Positions 46,477 to 58,928 of a stretch of DNA of 64,000 nt are shown piece after piece. Position numbers and translations under genes: made by a program. Numbering within the stretch: position 1 is the first letter of the stretch; every line of letters starts with the position of its first letter. The stretch comes from Parascedosporium putredinis (Eukaryota > Ascomycota > Sordariomycetes > Microascales > Microascaceae), in contig CASHTG010000016.1 in assembly GCA_949357655.1 (NCBI GenBank), positions 806,001 to 870,000 on the forward strand, given 5' to 3'. The notes beneath the pieces were generated by a model. The model was given only the letters and a program-made list of their open reading frames with translations, was not told the DNA's origin and made no database searches.

Positions 46477-49400
46477 CTTGAGAGATCGAGGTGTCTGTGG
46501 GTCTAAGCGTGCGCACGGGTGTGTGATTATTTTGAACTCGTCCGTGACAAAATGGCCCTGCGTGAGCTACAAGCCGGAACTAGCCTGAGAGATATCACTG
46601 CGCTACCCTGCGTTTAGCTGGGGAGCTTGAGCTATATTAAAACTGACTTGGTGCTTCGGCTTTCACATAGGAGGAGGGGGAAGAAAACGTTGCATAGCTC
46701 TAGAGAGTAGAAAAATGAAGAAGAAAGGAAAAGAGGGAAAGGAGGGCCAAGAGAAGAGGAGCAAGAGACGTAGCATAAAAGTGAAATGCCGAGTTCGATA
46801 TCAGGTTCCCACAGCGCATCTAACCGTTGTACTAGAATCTAAGGAAGGGCAGCCTCTGGTATTCGAAGGACATGTGGGTGGGCGTACGCCGAGGTGGGCA
46901 ACAGGCCACATCCGAAGTTGGCCAAAGATAAGGGAGATGGCACGCCGGCCTGCGAGTCGTCCGCCCCCGGTCGAGCGCAGTCTTAGGTGGGGCACATATT
47001 GATCAATGTAGTGGTAATAGATGGGTGGATGGGTGGATGGGTGGATGGGGAGATGGGGTCAAGGGATACGCATGGGTTTGTGGGAGACGCCACAAACAAA
47101 TTCCGTGGAGATGGCTAAGGGCTGCGCCATCGGAAATACCAAACATGAGGCAACCGGGCACGAACAGCTTGATCAATCGCACACGTTGCGGGGTACCAGT
47201 ACAGCGTCGCCCCTCAGGGCTGAAAGTCGCCTTTGTGCTAGGAACTGCGTTGCTTCGAAGCTGCAAGTACGGGGGCATCTTGTATTGTATACAAGGATCT
47301 ATGGATGAAGGGGAAGGGGCGACTGCTGGTCCCGCGATTGATACCTGGTGTGCGGGAAAACGGGTGTGAGAAGGAACCACTGATGATGTGGCCCCCTTGC
47401 AACAAGTTGCAACAAGAGCAGAGAGAGTAGAAGTTGCGAGTTTGCATATGTGCACGGCGGAAAAGCAAAACGCGGAAAGAGAGGGCAGGGAAGGAAGGTG
47501 CTTATCTCGCGGGAAGACGAATCCGGAGAGCCCCGGTCCGAAATCAAAGTGCCACCAACACCATCAACACCACCAACGTCGCGGCCCTGACGACTGGGAG
47601 AGAGATTCGAACACACACAAGTTCGTCATATGTCAAATCATGAACGTATCTAGGTATTACGGCTTTGCGTCACTCGCTTCTCGTCGTTGTTCTCTTTCTC
47701 ACATTGGCCCGCCGACAAGGGCTAGGGCATGTCGACCGTACGCTAGTTCGCCTACCCTTTCCCTTTCCCTTTCCCTCCACCCGGACACTTGACCCGTCAC
47801 CATCGACACCCCTATGAGGCCGTTTTGTGCCAAGGCCTGATATTTGCTCCTTAAGCGATAAGATGCACCTTGACGGGCCTCCCCCTGCCTGCCTTTCCGA
47901 CTCGTCCCCAAGAGCCCCCACACCCACCTTCCACCCCCACCGTCTGCTTGCCTTGCTTGAGCAGCCACGCACCTTGTCCTCCATAGCCTCCACGACCGAG
48001 GCTCAACCATCGCAGGTTTTCGGCGCCTGCATGCTTCCCAAGAACGTGGTGCCCCGCGGAAACTTCTCCAGGAAGATGTACAAGCATCGTTCGGCTCGAC
48101 AACGGTGAGGTCTCTTGCCTCCACCCTAGCCACGAGGCGCGCAGAGCACACGTCCGGGGTTGTCTGCAATCCTTAACGTCGGGCTAAGCCCAGGAGAAGG
48201 GCTAGATCTCGGGATGGATCGGTGCCTGCACCCTGTGACCCAAGACTCTTCTCATACTTGCTTGTACGTCCTTAAGGCGCCAAGTTGAGCATCAGTTGAC
48301 CAGTGTGTTCATGTGCCGTGATGAGAGACACTACACCCACCTTCTATATGCCCAATAGAGAGTTGGTCACCTCCTCTGGTGGAATATCAGACTCATCTAC
48401 AGTCAGGTTCGTGGTGGTAAGGTATAATCCTCAAGAGAATTCGTCAACCGGTCACCCCCTTCCAGGGTGCAGACTCGGTTCAAAGCCCGCACGCTAAGTG
48501 GGGGAACTACCCGGGATGGTGGGCATATTAAAGTTGGCATGGGTCGAGTTGACATGGAAAGGATGGACCGCCGACATGTTGCTACTAGACTAGCCCCCAT
48601 CTCGGAGCCTTCCTATCTCGAACTCAACCATGACGGCTCTAGAGACCGTTATCTCCCGATGTTCCCTTCTGAGCAGAGAAGAGGAGCTCTTCTTAGATCC
48701 TCACACTAATCATTCCGCCGAGACGGAAAGGGGAATTTCTCGACGAGATCATCATAAATCTTTCTCAACTCGAGATGTTTAACAGACCTCGGGGCCTTGG
48801 CAGCGGCGCAGGTAACCAAGCTGACGCTTTCTTACCGTTTTCCTTTATTCAACGCGCATCGAATAAGAAAGAAAGAAGAAAAAAATTTAAGCACAAAGGC
48901 GCAGCAAAAATGGCAGCGATGGGGACTGATACCGTTGTTGACGCTTATTCGACGCCCATTACCCTGTCGATTGCTCCTTATCTCCGCCCTGGTCTCCAAC
49001 TCTTATCACTGGTCCAGCACCAACCACAGATATCAGCAAATCGACAAGGGTCCTGTATGGTTCAAGATAAATAGATCAGTGACCCCAGCAAATCGCTCAC
49101 ACGCCTGCTGTGCCCGTAGGATTGGGTCTAGTGGAAGTCATGGCAATTGTTCCGGCCGGACTTGATCAAGCGAGAGCTCGTTTCCAGTGTGGTATTCGGA
49201 TTAAAGTGGAGCCATTCACGACCTTTGATGGGATCTCAAATCATTAATGTACCAAAGTAGCTCTCTTCTTGTCACCCTCTCACCTTCTCCTTTGTTTGCA
49301 CAAGATGCTATCGCTTCAATCGGGATTCAAACGATCTGAGAAACCAAGGCCGCTGATAAACCGACCTCTATCATGACTTTCTAAATGACCCCGCCGTGGC

Positions 49401-49549
49401 TATTCATACAAAAGATGGTGGATCTGAACCCAAATTTAGGTAGAGTCCCCGTCGCGCACAGCGCAATCTAGACGAGGCTCAAAGACGTCTCGAGAGATAT
49501 AACGAAAATTTCAGAAATTGCATTGGAGATCAAGGGTGTAGGTCGCCCT
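46477..49549. other. Gene-poor intergenic region
   Basis: A 3.1-kb spacer between two minus-strand genes. It contains an ATGGGTGG octamer array (47021-47050) and several short low-complexity open frames; none has a conserved motif. A GGTTCAAA sequence near 48478 was examined as a tRNA T-arm and does not fold. Confidence 0.5.
47021..47050. repeat. (ATGGGTGG)n octamer repeat
   Basis: About 3.5 tandem copies, then decays into GA-rich sequence; non-coding. Confidence 0.85.
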
Positions 49550-50713
49550 CTACGCCTTCTTCTTCAATCCTGAGATCCCCTGCCTACCAACAAAGTTATC
49601 CATGGCCCGGTCAACGCCCGAAAGCTTCCTCGCAAGCTGCTGGAAACCAAGGGGCAGGATGTTGTAGTAGTCAATCCACCTTGCGTAAAAGGGAAACTTG
49701 ACGTGGGTGCTGTAACCGCCGTCGATAGCCGCAATAATCTCCTTGGTGACGTCAACGGGCTCGACGACAGGTGCAAGGAAGGAGCTAGGCGTCTGCACGC
49801 CATAGAAGAGGGCGTGCTGAGCTGGCCTGGTTCGACAAGTACGGTGCGGATCTCGGGGTGCGTGGCGCGGAGCTCGGCCGTGAGGGACTTGTGGAGGGCT
49901 GTGAGGCCGGCCTTGGCCGCCGAGTAGTCTGAAAGTCGGGCGGCGCCGACGTGACCGAGAACGCTGGAGATGGTGACAATCGTTCCCCCTTGTCGCCGCG
50001 GATCATGGCTGGAAGGAACGTCTTGATGGAGTAAAACTGCGCTGTCAAGTTGGTTGTGAGGCTCCTGTCCACATCCGCGAAGGACATGTCGAGCAGAGGC
50101 TTGCCGTGGACAATAGCCGCATTGTTGATCAGGACGGTGGGCGTGCCGAGCTATAAGAGCGAACCCAGAAAAGATTAGCAACGTGAACGAGAGGCCTCGA
50201 GGCAATTCTCGAAGGATAAAGAATAGGTAAGGAGAGGGGGTGTACATACGTCTTCCTCGATTTGAGCTGCAACCTTGGCGAGTGCATCCTTGTCCGTAAC
50301 ATCACACTTGTAGAAAGTGACGCCCCTCGACTCCTCATGTTCCATCTCGTTGATGTCGAGCACGGCGACGGATGCGCCCTCATACCGTATACCTCGGCGA
50401 TCAGTAGGCCGAGACCGCTAGCACCGCCGGTAATGACAATGACCTCCTCGCCGAGATCGACCTCTCGGGGCACGCCAAAGGCCAACCTCTGGTTGATTAT
50501 GCCCGCGGCCCAGCAGAGGGTGATGAAGGTCGCCCAGACAATCGAGTACACCATCTTGTCATGGCCCCAGGGGTAGTTTTGCGCGCGGAAGCACATGGGG
50601 ATGATCCAGCATATAAAGGGGTGGAGAAAGGTCACTTTGAGGACCTTGACGATGAGGTCGACGGAGAGCGGCGCGAACCACGAGTCGCGCTGCATCGGGG
50701 CGTTGTAGTCCAT
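49550..50713 (-). CDS. Membrane-associated SDR (RDH10/HSD17B11-like)
   Basis: An NAD(P)-dependent short-chain dehydrogenase with hydrophobic N-terminal anchors, about 355 residues. Exons are 50713-50250 and 50150-49550. The start ATG at 50713 (MDYNAPMQRDSW) is preferred; the frame stays open upstream to an ATG at 50845. Two hydrophobic segments (near FLHPFICWIIPMCF and VYSIVWATFITLCWAAGI) precede the cofactor site VITGGASGLG. LINNAA follows the intron, and catalytic residues are in ISSV and YSAAK. The C-terminus RQGISGLKKKA is basic. Single-base losses are in CCC 50378-50380, CCCCC 49985-49989 and GGG 49810-49812. Relatives are lipid-droplet or ER enzymes acting on retinoids, steroids or fatty alcohols; the substrate here is not known. 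Confidence 0.88.
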
Positions 50714-51683
50714 CTCGATCGGCTGGCTTGACTCGCGTGGAGAAGAAGGGAAGAGGATGGCGGAAGGAAGGTTATTCGCAGGACCTGGGCAGCTTTCGCC
50801 TGGTTCGTAAGGGTGCAAGATCCCAATAAAGACGTTCGACAGCAAAAGCTCAAGATTAGTGCCCCCGTTGAAATGCTAATTAGCCTCGAGCAAGAAAAGA
50901 AAAGAAAAGAAAATGACACGCCCGACAGGTAGGCTTCGTCGAGGGAATAATTAAGCTCCGTTTATGGGGGAGGTATGATATAACCCAGGAAATAATGTTA
51001 AGATTAACTTCGACCAGCGCAGGTTATCCTAAGCAAGGAAAGGGAGGGAGGGTAAGAAAATGACAAGTGGAAGCGGAAGAAAGATGAAGCAAAAGTTTCT
51101 GGTGCATGGGAATAGGGCCAGGGAAAGAATGATCAATGGGAGGGGGAGCAAGGAAAATCAGACGAGAATCATTGACCCCCGAAAAAGCTCAGCGCACGTT
51201 CCTGGCGGCGAGGCAAACCTAGCCGTTTAACTGGTCCGTGACGGAATGGCTCGTCGCGGGGAGCCTTCTGTCACAAGGAGAGTGGACAGCTCGGACAGAA
51301 TTGTTTCGAAACGGCCCCTGGATGGTTTCGGAACCTAACCGCTCGGACGGCTCAAGGCGAATGTGAACCCACAGTGTGACAGGTCAATACGGACAGTACG
51401 GCGCTTCCAGAAGGAATCGCCAGCGACATCAACATTTAGGACGAATTTTCGGCCAAGTCGTTTAACTCAACACAAGCGGGCAGAAGGGTATAACATGGTA
51501 TTCTACATGATCTATGTAACGTAGATGAGATGAAAGAATTGGATGGGAAAAGATAGAGAGATAGAAAAACCCAAGCTTTTCAAGAACGCCAAGACACCTG
51601 CAATGACCACGATATATCAGGGCTAGACAGGAGAGTCCCGAACGACAAAAGGGAAGAGTAGGAAAAGGAAAGAAAGAAGCTGT
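50714..51683. other. Intergenic region, membrane SDR / SOF1
   Basis: A 0.97-kb spacer with the SDR promoter, including an (AAAAG)n stretch at about 50892-50912, and the SOF1 3' end. No gene is supported. Confidence 0.55.
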
Positions 51684-53295
51684 TCACTGTTCGGCCGCCA
51701 ATACCATCTTCTCGCGCTCCGGTTTTCTCTTTTGGAACTGCTTGCTGGTGTGCTTCCTCTCGTTCTCCTCCTTCCTCTTGATAGCATTGAGCTCCTCCCT
51801 CTTGATCGACGCCGCCTTCTTGACAACGTGTGGGATGTGCCTGTGTCGCTTGATTCGGCGAATCTCCGGCATGTGTCCAAATCGTGAAACAAGCGCATCG
51901 TTGTACTCAAGGGCCTGGCGCTGCTTGGTAGACTTGGGTCCCTCGGTCTTCGAGGCGTTGGCCTTCCATATGCGAACCTGCAACTTTGGTAAGCCAAGAG
52001 GGAACGGGTCAGGGTTGAAGAAGCAGGCATCACTTACGTTTCCGTCATCACTGCCACTGAGGACATACTTCGAGTCCGGCGTCCACCGCGCTGCGAAAAG
52101 GCGCTGCATGCGTTTGGTATGGTAAATTTCTCGAGATCGGCCCTCGTCGCGCCTCCAGATGCGAAGAGTCCTATCCAGGTTTACCGTTAGTCCCGCAATG
52201 ATACAAGAGAAAAGGAGGCGAAAGAAAGGATTTCTGTGCTTAAAATCACCCACCTATCATACGACGCAGACACCAGCTCCTGGCCTGTCGGCGAAAACTG
52301 AACATCCATGACAGCAGCCACATGGTCCTTGAGAACATTGAGGGCGCGGGTCATTTTTCGAGAGTCAAAGATCAATATATCGTGATCTTCCGAGGCCAGA
52401 GCAAAGTTGTATGCCTCCATCGGGTTCCAGGTGACTGCGTTGCAAGCAAACGAAAGCACCGTCTTGGCGACGGGCATAGCAGTCCGGACATCGTAGAGTA
52501 TCACAGCCCGATCCGTCGCGCAAGAGGCAATGACGCTTGTCTCGACTTGGTTAAAGGCCACGGACGTGATTGTGTCGGCCTTGGCGGGCCAGGCGATGAC
52601 TTCAGGGGCGGCTGTCGGTCGCTCGAGGTCGTAGATAGAAATCACATCAGAAGCAACGGCGAAGGCGTTTTTATGTCGGTGGTGTGAGATGCTGTTGAAA
52701 CCCGAGGAACCCAACCACGTAGCAACAGGTTCGGAATCGGAGACCGAGTTGTAAGGATCCCACAACTTGATCGTCTTGTCGCTCGCACAGCTCAGCAGCT
52801 GAGAGTTCTTCGTCCAAGCAAGCCCCTTGACGATATTCTCGTGTCCTGTCGCGTGCCAGATCTCGTCTCGATCGGAAAGACTAAGATACACAACATCCCC
52901 GTTAGTTTGGATACACAGGAGAGCCCTAGAAAGGCCTCAAAGAACAAGGTCTTGACTTACTCCCAGACCTTGAGAACGCCATCACCAGAGCCGCTAGCCA
53001 CCCTCTGGAGCGAGTGGCCGTCCACGGCCATCGAATAGACGCCATCGACATGGCCGCCTCCGAGCTGGGCTACAAAAGGCTTTGCGAACAACCTCTCCAT
53101 CTTTACCGCATTGAGAGCTCGGGTGTATTCCTAGCCCTCTCGAAAGGATGCACCTCAGGGTTGAGGTTTCGGGAAGCTTCGCGACATCGGAGCCGGCAGC
53201 CTGAATCGGCGCACGAGATAGGGTTTTGATTTTCTAGAGTAACGGAATTAGTATAGCAGTCATAGAAATGTCTGGTTCAGGGTGAGACTTGCCAT
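51684..53295 (-). CDS. SOF1: Sof1/DCAF13-like U3 snoRNP WD40 protein
   Basis: A nucleolar WD40 protein of the small-subunit processome needed for 18S rRNA maturation; 443 residues, close to human DCAF13 (445). Five exons: 53295-53293, 53233-52961, 52880-52254, 52170-52038 and 51977-51684. The first exon is only the ATG; the next begins KIKTLSRAP, the family opening, so the first intron (53292-53234) must use a GC donor (GCAAGT) with a TCTAG acceptor. WD repeats are evident (SCASDKTIKLWDPYNS, SGSDDGNVRIWKA). The Sof1-type C-terminal domain follows: EIRRIKRHRHIPHVVKKA, then a Lys/Glu-rich tail. Two single-base losses occur in exon 2, at GGG 53171-53173 (before RNLNPEVHPFERAR) and CC 53130-53131 (before EYTRALNAVKMER). 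Confidence 0.93.
53234..53292 (-). other. GC-AG intron directly after the SOF1 start codon
   Basis: A 59-bp intron with 5' end GCAAGT and 3' end CTCTAG. GC donors with an otherwise consensus AAGT are the known minor U2-type class. The only nearby GT (53288-53287) would not give the MKIK opening that this protein family has. Confidence 0.7.
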
Positions 53296-53724
53296 TTTCT
53301 TTTCTTCTTCTTTTGCAGCCCGACTTCGTTGCAAGACACCAAATGTTCACAAATGGCGGGGCGAGATGTTCAATGTGAAGGAAAAAAGTTTGGTGGGTTC
53401 ACGACTTTTAGCTTATCGATAAGAAAGTGGATCCATGACAGAACAGGCAGGTACGAAGGTACATTGTCTTTGCGCCTCACTGAAAACATTGCTGAGAGAG
53501 AGCTACACTACACATCGACCCTCCATCTCTTTGAACATCCATCACCACCTTCCCACCCATAAACACGGCGATTTCAGAGGCGTGGTCCTTTTCAAATTGA
53601 ATTTCACCTCAAAGAAAGACTTCCAGGCCCGCGCCTGCGACCTTATTATCGTCGCTACCCGCCCCCATTGAGGCACGAGCAGCTCGCCCTTGGTTCGCAC
53701 CGCGGCACCAAGCACATCCCCAAG
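53296..53724. promoter_or_regulatory. Bidirectional promoter region, SOF1 / RPB3
   Basis: Two divergent housekeeping genes share 429 bp. No TATA box is evident close to either start. One is for ribosome biogenesis and the other for RNA polymerase II, so co-regulation is possible but only inferred. Confidence 0.5.
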
Positions 53725-54892
53725 ATGGATATTGACCACCTTATGCTCAATGGCGAGCAGGGCGGGCCATCCGTCAAGATCTCGGCTGTATGTTTGGCCT
53801 CACCGTCATTCGCATCCCCTCTTTCGCCATCCCTGATGCCGCGTCTAACCACACGATGCCACTGCAGGCTAGCCGTTCCCGAGTCGATTTCGAAATGACC
53901 GGCGCCGACCTTGCCTTTGCCAATTCGATCCGTCGCGTCATCCAAGCCGAAGTCCCCACACTTGCTGTCGACCTTGTCGAGATTGAGATCAATACATCCG
54001 TGCTCGCCGACGAATTGATCTCTCATCGCCTCGGACTCATCCCGCTCGTGTCCAAGGACGTGAAAGACTTGCGCTACTCGCGTGACTGCGACTGCGACCA
54101 GTACTGCGATGCCTGCAGCGTCCGCCTTAGCCTCCACGCCAAGTGCATGTCGGATGAGATCCTCAAAGTATACGCGCGCGATCTCATCATCGATAGCGCC
54201 CGCAAGAGTGCGGTACTCGGAACGCCGGTCATCACAGATCCCGACGGCCACGGCTCGCTCATCTGCAAGCTTCGCCAGGGTCAAGAGCTCAAACTTCAGT
54301 GTATCGCCAAGAAGGGCATCGCAAAGGAGCACGCAAAGTGGATGCCTACTTCCGCGGTAGGGTTCGAATACGATCCCCATAACAAGCTGCACCATCTAGA
54401 TCTTTGGTCTGAAGAAGACGCTCAGAAGGAATGGTAAGATTCCACTCCCCCACCCCCACTCGAGAACGGGTGTGGTTGTCTAACACTATCGTCTAGGCCC
54501 AAGAGCAAGTACGCCGAGTGGGAGGAGCCGCCTCAAGAGGGGGAACCCTTGACTACAATGCCGTCCCCGATCGGTTCTACTTTGAAGTTGAGGGTGTTGG
54601 TGTTCTCGATCCCGACGAGATCGTCCAGGGCGGTATCACAGTTATTCAGCAAAAGATTGCCGAGCTCATCCACGTAATTACCGGCAGAGACCCCGAGAAC
54701 GCGGCCGAGAACGAGTACGGCGGCCCGCGGAGCCCCGACATGGCCATGGATGGAAATCCTTGGCAGGATACGGGCTATGCCACGACGCCCTATGGAGATG
54801 GCGGCAACCAGAGCACATGGGGCGGTGCTGCAACAACGCCCTACGCGACCACCACACCCTACGGCAACTCTGGACAGAGCGGATGGAGCTGA
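53725..54892 (+). CDS. RPB3: RNA polymerase II subunit Rpb3
   Basis: Alpha-like assembly subunit of nuclear RNA polymerase II, pairing with Rpb11; 341 residues. Exons are 53725-53787, 53868-54433 and 54497-54892; introns are 80 and 63 bp. The alpha-type dimerisation region is clear (FANSIRRVIQAEVPTLAVDL, ELISHRLGLIPL). The zinc-binding loop CDCDQYCDAC (about residues 95-104) has the Rpb3 C-x-C-x3-C-x2-C spacing. YEFDP-type sequence appears as VGFEYDPHNKLHHLDLW. The tail is a Thr/Gly/Tyr-rich extension with repeated TTPY units (YATTPYGDGGN, TTPYATTTPYGN). One base is missing in CCC 54546-54548, between EEPPQEGEP and LDYNAVPDRF. Confidence 0.95.
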
Positions 54893-55931
54893 GCAGCTAA
54901 CGTCTAAACAGCGCGCGCGCGCGGAAAACTCTTGCATTGAACGCCTGTCCATCCGTCACTTAAGAACCAACTCAGACCTGGTACACAAAACTCGTATGCC
55001 CATTCCTCGTCAGTTTGGCAGTCTGTACAACGGTGAACCTCGAAAATCGAGGTGTCGAGGCACGCAAATAGCGTCTTGGCTGAACAGCGCGTATGCCGTA
55101 GTAGAAATGAATCGCATGTCTTTTACGTTTATTCTTTTGACTTGGCCAGTCGCTCAAGTCACAAAGAAGAGGGGAACGAAGATGGAATTGGGAAAGAATC
55201 CGCATCATGCTCAGGAGTTCACGGCGCACCGTGGAAAGCCTATCTCATAATGTTTCTGAGGGCATTAGAAAGAAAAGAGATCGTGATCCATGTCTAAATG
55301 TAGTAAATGAATAAAAAAATTCTATAAGGAAGTCAGCACAAATCACTTGTCAGATCCCGGGAAACGGCGTAACCCCCGCCGAAGACCGGGCACCACCAAC
55401 CTGGTGTGTCCCAATCGCTTGTCGCAAGATGGGCTCGCATAAGGCAGCGCCGGCGATCGCCACCCGCCAATATTAAAGCGAAACGCAAGACAGCAGGACC
55501 CTTAATTTATCTTTCCTTTGAAGAGAATGAAAGAATGTAATAATTAAGCGAGACTCAAAAAGACGGTCTACATCGTCTATCATAAGGAGCGTGAGGTTTT
55601 TGGTATCATCGAAGAGCAGGCCAAACAAATGAAATGGGGAACCACTTTGGTTGCAGCGGAAAAAAATAAGAAAAAGCAAAAGATAAAAAACTCCAAACAC
55701 ATGTTTAGCCCTGTTGTTCCACAACCCGCGCCTCTCCCCTTCCTTATTTCTGGGTATTTTTGTCTGTCCCTTACTCCAGCTCTCGAAATGCAACGCAAAT
55801 ATTAAAAACGCCTGTGGAAGAGAAGCATGATTGAGAAATGTGAGAAATCAAGGAAAAGACCTGAAACCGGAAGTCATTTGACCATCCAGGGCCCAGGGCA
55901 AACGTTGGTTTTTTTCCCTTTCAAGGCCATC
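54893..55931. other. Convergent 3' spacer, RPB3 / 4-TM protein
   Basis: A 1-kb spacer with the 3' ends of two convergent genes; AT-rich near 55290-55330 and 55660-55700. No gene is supported. Confidence 0.6.
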
Positions 55932-56752
55932 TCAAAACCTGGGGATGTGAGACACCTCGCTGTAGCGAGTGACGCCAGTATGCATGGGGTGAAGAGCGGT
56001 GTCTGGCCTCTTGATATCGGGCAGGATGGGGCTACTCCTGGAGTTTCGGCGCCAGTCGTCGACGGGGTACTGGGATTCCATATCGGGCTGCTGAGGAATA
56101 GGCCTGCTAATCTTCAGCTTGCGGCCGCCGGCAAAGGTGAACCTGCGCGTCCAGCGGTTGGACTTCTCCTCTTCGACCTCGTGGTGGCGGACGGAGTTGG
56201 AACGGTGTGAGCTGGCATCGTCATTCCGGGGGCCTTGCCATTGGAGGAGGTGGAGGCGGCCAAGTTGCCGTCGTTTCGAATCATGCGAGCATTGATGTTG
56301 TTCTTGCGGTCACTGAACAAGAAGGAAGCCGCGATATTGGCCACGCCAAAGGTGAGGGCGAGGATTCCCGTGGCCAAGATGAGGCGGTGGATAGGAGCAC
56401 CGACGTTCTCGGGGCTCGTGGCGCTCTTGTTCAGATTTCCCAGAACGTGGCAGCCCATCACGATCATGGCCATGCCGAGCCAAGTGAAGCCATGAAGGTC
56501 AGACAAGACAGGCCAGTGACGGGCAAAGTAGGGCCTGAAGAGGTTGACTTCGGAGATGATGAGGACAATGGCAATGCAGCTGGTGAAGAAGTGCGAGGCG
56601 GCATCGAAGAAGAAGAACTGGTCGCGGATGCCCGTCATGACAATCATGATCCATGCAACGACGGCGACGGAGAGGAGGGTGATGATGTTGCAAGCGCGGA
56701 TGATATTAAGGATGAGGTGGCCAAGGCCACGGATGGCGGAAGCGTTGAACAT
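55932..56752 (-). CDS. Fungal four-TM membrane protein (DUF7598-like)
   Basis: About 273 residues, no intron. The start at 56752 gives MFNASAIRGLGHLILNIIRA, the recognisable opening of a fungus-specific membrane family; the frame is open upstream to 56854 but those residues are not family-like. Four hydrophobic segments follow: IITLLSVAVVAWIMIVM, HFFTSCIAIVLIISEV, FTWLGMAMIVMGCHVLGNL and RLILATGILALTFGVANIAA. NLNKSATSPENVG between helices three and four is a conserved loop. The C-terminal tail is polar, with charged HHEVEEEKSNRW, and ends GVTRYSEVSHIPRF. One base is missing near 56218, where the frame passes from GMTMPA to HRSNSVRHH. No enzymatic motif is visible and function is unknown. The DUF number is from memory. 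Confidence 0.75.
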
Positions 56753-58142
56753 TTTGGATGGAAGGAAAAGGCGGGGAACAACCCGGTCCTTGCTGGTACG
56801 AATAGTCGCCGAACTTCTTGGTATCGTGGGGTCGAGGATATCTTTGAAAGGCATTAGAGAGAGAAGTCGAGAATAGGGTCGGGAGGAATGACGGGGGTTG
56901 AGCGAGGTTCAAGACCCCCAGGGGACCTGGGGTTCACTTACAGTCACTCAATGACACTGACCGGCAGTCCAGCTATGACACAATGTGTTTGTTCGAGGTG
57001 TTTGAAAGTCCGGGGTTTCCTTGACCAAGGTATAATATCTGACTCGCAGAGTTGGTTTTTCCTTTGTAGGATGTGTTCAAGTTGCGTCTGACGGCAATCA
57101 GAGTCAGGCTATGATGAAAGAAGGTGGTTTTGTTGCGTCGGGGGAGGCGTTTCAAAGAGGAGCGACCAGTCGCGAGGAATCGGAGCAAGCACAAAGGGAA
57201 AAAGGGCGAGAAAAAAAGAATTAAGTTGGTTTAAATGACGATGTTTTGCCAAACACTAGGAGGGCTCGTCAATAGAAGCGAAGAAGAGAAAACAAGGAGG
57301 GCAGAGGTAGGGAATAGAAGAAGAAAGAACGTGTGAGACTATCTAGATGGGTATAAGAGATCCTGAATCATTAGAAGAGGGCACCGGCTTCTTTTAATAC
57401 ATTGACCACACTCCATTGATCTCGACCGACCCTGTCCAGTCCCGTTCTTTGCGCCAAAGAGTGGGACCGGGGAAACATCCAACTGATTCATCCTTGAAGA
57501 CGGGTACCAGAAAGAATGCAGAACACGCACACACAGAAACCTGGCCCGCGTGGGAGGGGAGGGATTGGATTCTGAAGGGTAACGGTCCAGGTAGAGAAAG
57601 AGAGAGAGAGAGGGGGATCATGATGGAGCCGGCCCAGGCCTGGGTCCCGGGGAGTGTGAGGAAAATCATCAAAAGAAATCGGTGATTCGCCCTGCGGCAT
57701 TGAGCAGAAAAGTTTCAAGAACACCGAGGGCCAATGATTTGGGCCGCACGAGGTTGTCTCGGGCTGGCCTCTGTCAATCCAGAATCCACGCTCTTGAGCT
57801 CTGCTCTCCCGTCTTGTACCTTTACCTGGAATTGCTACCCAAGAATAGATCCGGTTAGGTGTATTAGTCGAGGACCCAAGTACCTGCCAGAAAAGAAGGG
57901 CCGGGGCCGGGGCGGAGCTAACATGTATGGAAAGAAGCATACACTAGCACAAAGAGCAAGGGGGACAGTAGCTCAGTGACTTGCATCTTTTCCAGGTTTC
58001 ACGAGTTGTTAGTCAAGGAAGAGAGCGGCCGTCGCATGGCTCGAAGCGAAACGCTTCATCAAATTATCGTGCGCCTCGTCGGTGTGGGGCATACAGCACC
58101 CAATCGTGAAAGCGTGAAAGAGAGGCAGAGGCTCCAAGACTG

Positions 58143-58170
58143 GTGCTTGTGCTTGTGCTTGTGCTTGTGC
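58143..58170. repeat. (TGTGCT)n hexamer repeat
   Basis: About 4.5 perfect tandem copies, non-coding. Confidence 0.85.
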
Positions 58171-58928
58171 AAATAAATCTACCTCTTGTTTCTCTTCACA
58201 CTCAAATCATTAAAGGCTTCGAGGCTCGATTGGCCATTTGGCATTTCATAGACGAGCTCGAACAATCTGGCTTCCCACAATAAACAGACAATTGTTAGAA
58301 AATTGTCAAAAGAAGAGTGTGAGATGAATAACGCTACAATGGGCTGCTGCAGGACAAGCCGCCCCGTCGCAACTGGACGTGTTCATGTTCTCGACTATTC
58401 AGGCAAGGATCCTTGTCAGGTTACAAATTCGTCAAAGACCATTCAAGCGCAGGTCCCAAATCAGAAGCGTGGTCCTGGGGAAAAAGCCGATCGTCGTCAT
58501 CCAATGATTAGTGGATGAGGTGAGTGTTCCTTGACGCGCTCTTCTTGCACCACCCCGGCATGGAAGTTCTGTGGCCCGGGGTGCCACACGGCATCGATTG
58601 GACCAGGTGCCTCTGCTCCGGGTTTCAGGTTTTCTGGTCGCGCACACTGGCTAAATTGCTCCTCCATGGACAACCACGCTCCGCCGGACTTCCCTTTTTC
58701 CAGGCATAACCTTGCTGCCCCAGGAGATCACAGAAGAGCAAAGGCGATCCCAAGAAGAAGCGAAAAAATCCGAACGTGCTCTTAGGGGAAAAAGAATGGG
58801 CAGAACCTTCTTCCTAGGCCACATCGTCTGTTTAATTTGTCGGGATCACTGGCGATCCACGGAGCACCAAGCACAGCGGGAGCAGCGTGTCCCTTCCTTC
58901 CGGAAAGTCTCGTTTAACAATGATTCTA

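Noticed and set aside
48400..48500. Possible tRNA (GGTTCAAAGCCCGC near 48478)
   Set aside because: The T-stem does not pair (CTCGG against CCCGC) and no acceptor stem or anticodon arm can be built.
57965..58050. Possible tRNA with A-box-like TAGCTCAGTG
   Set aside because: No T-arm or B box follows within 100 bases.
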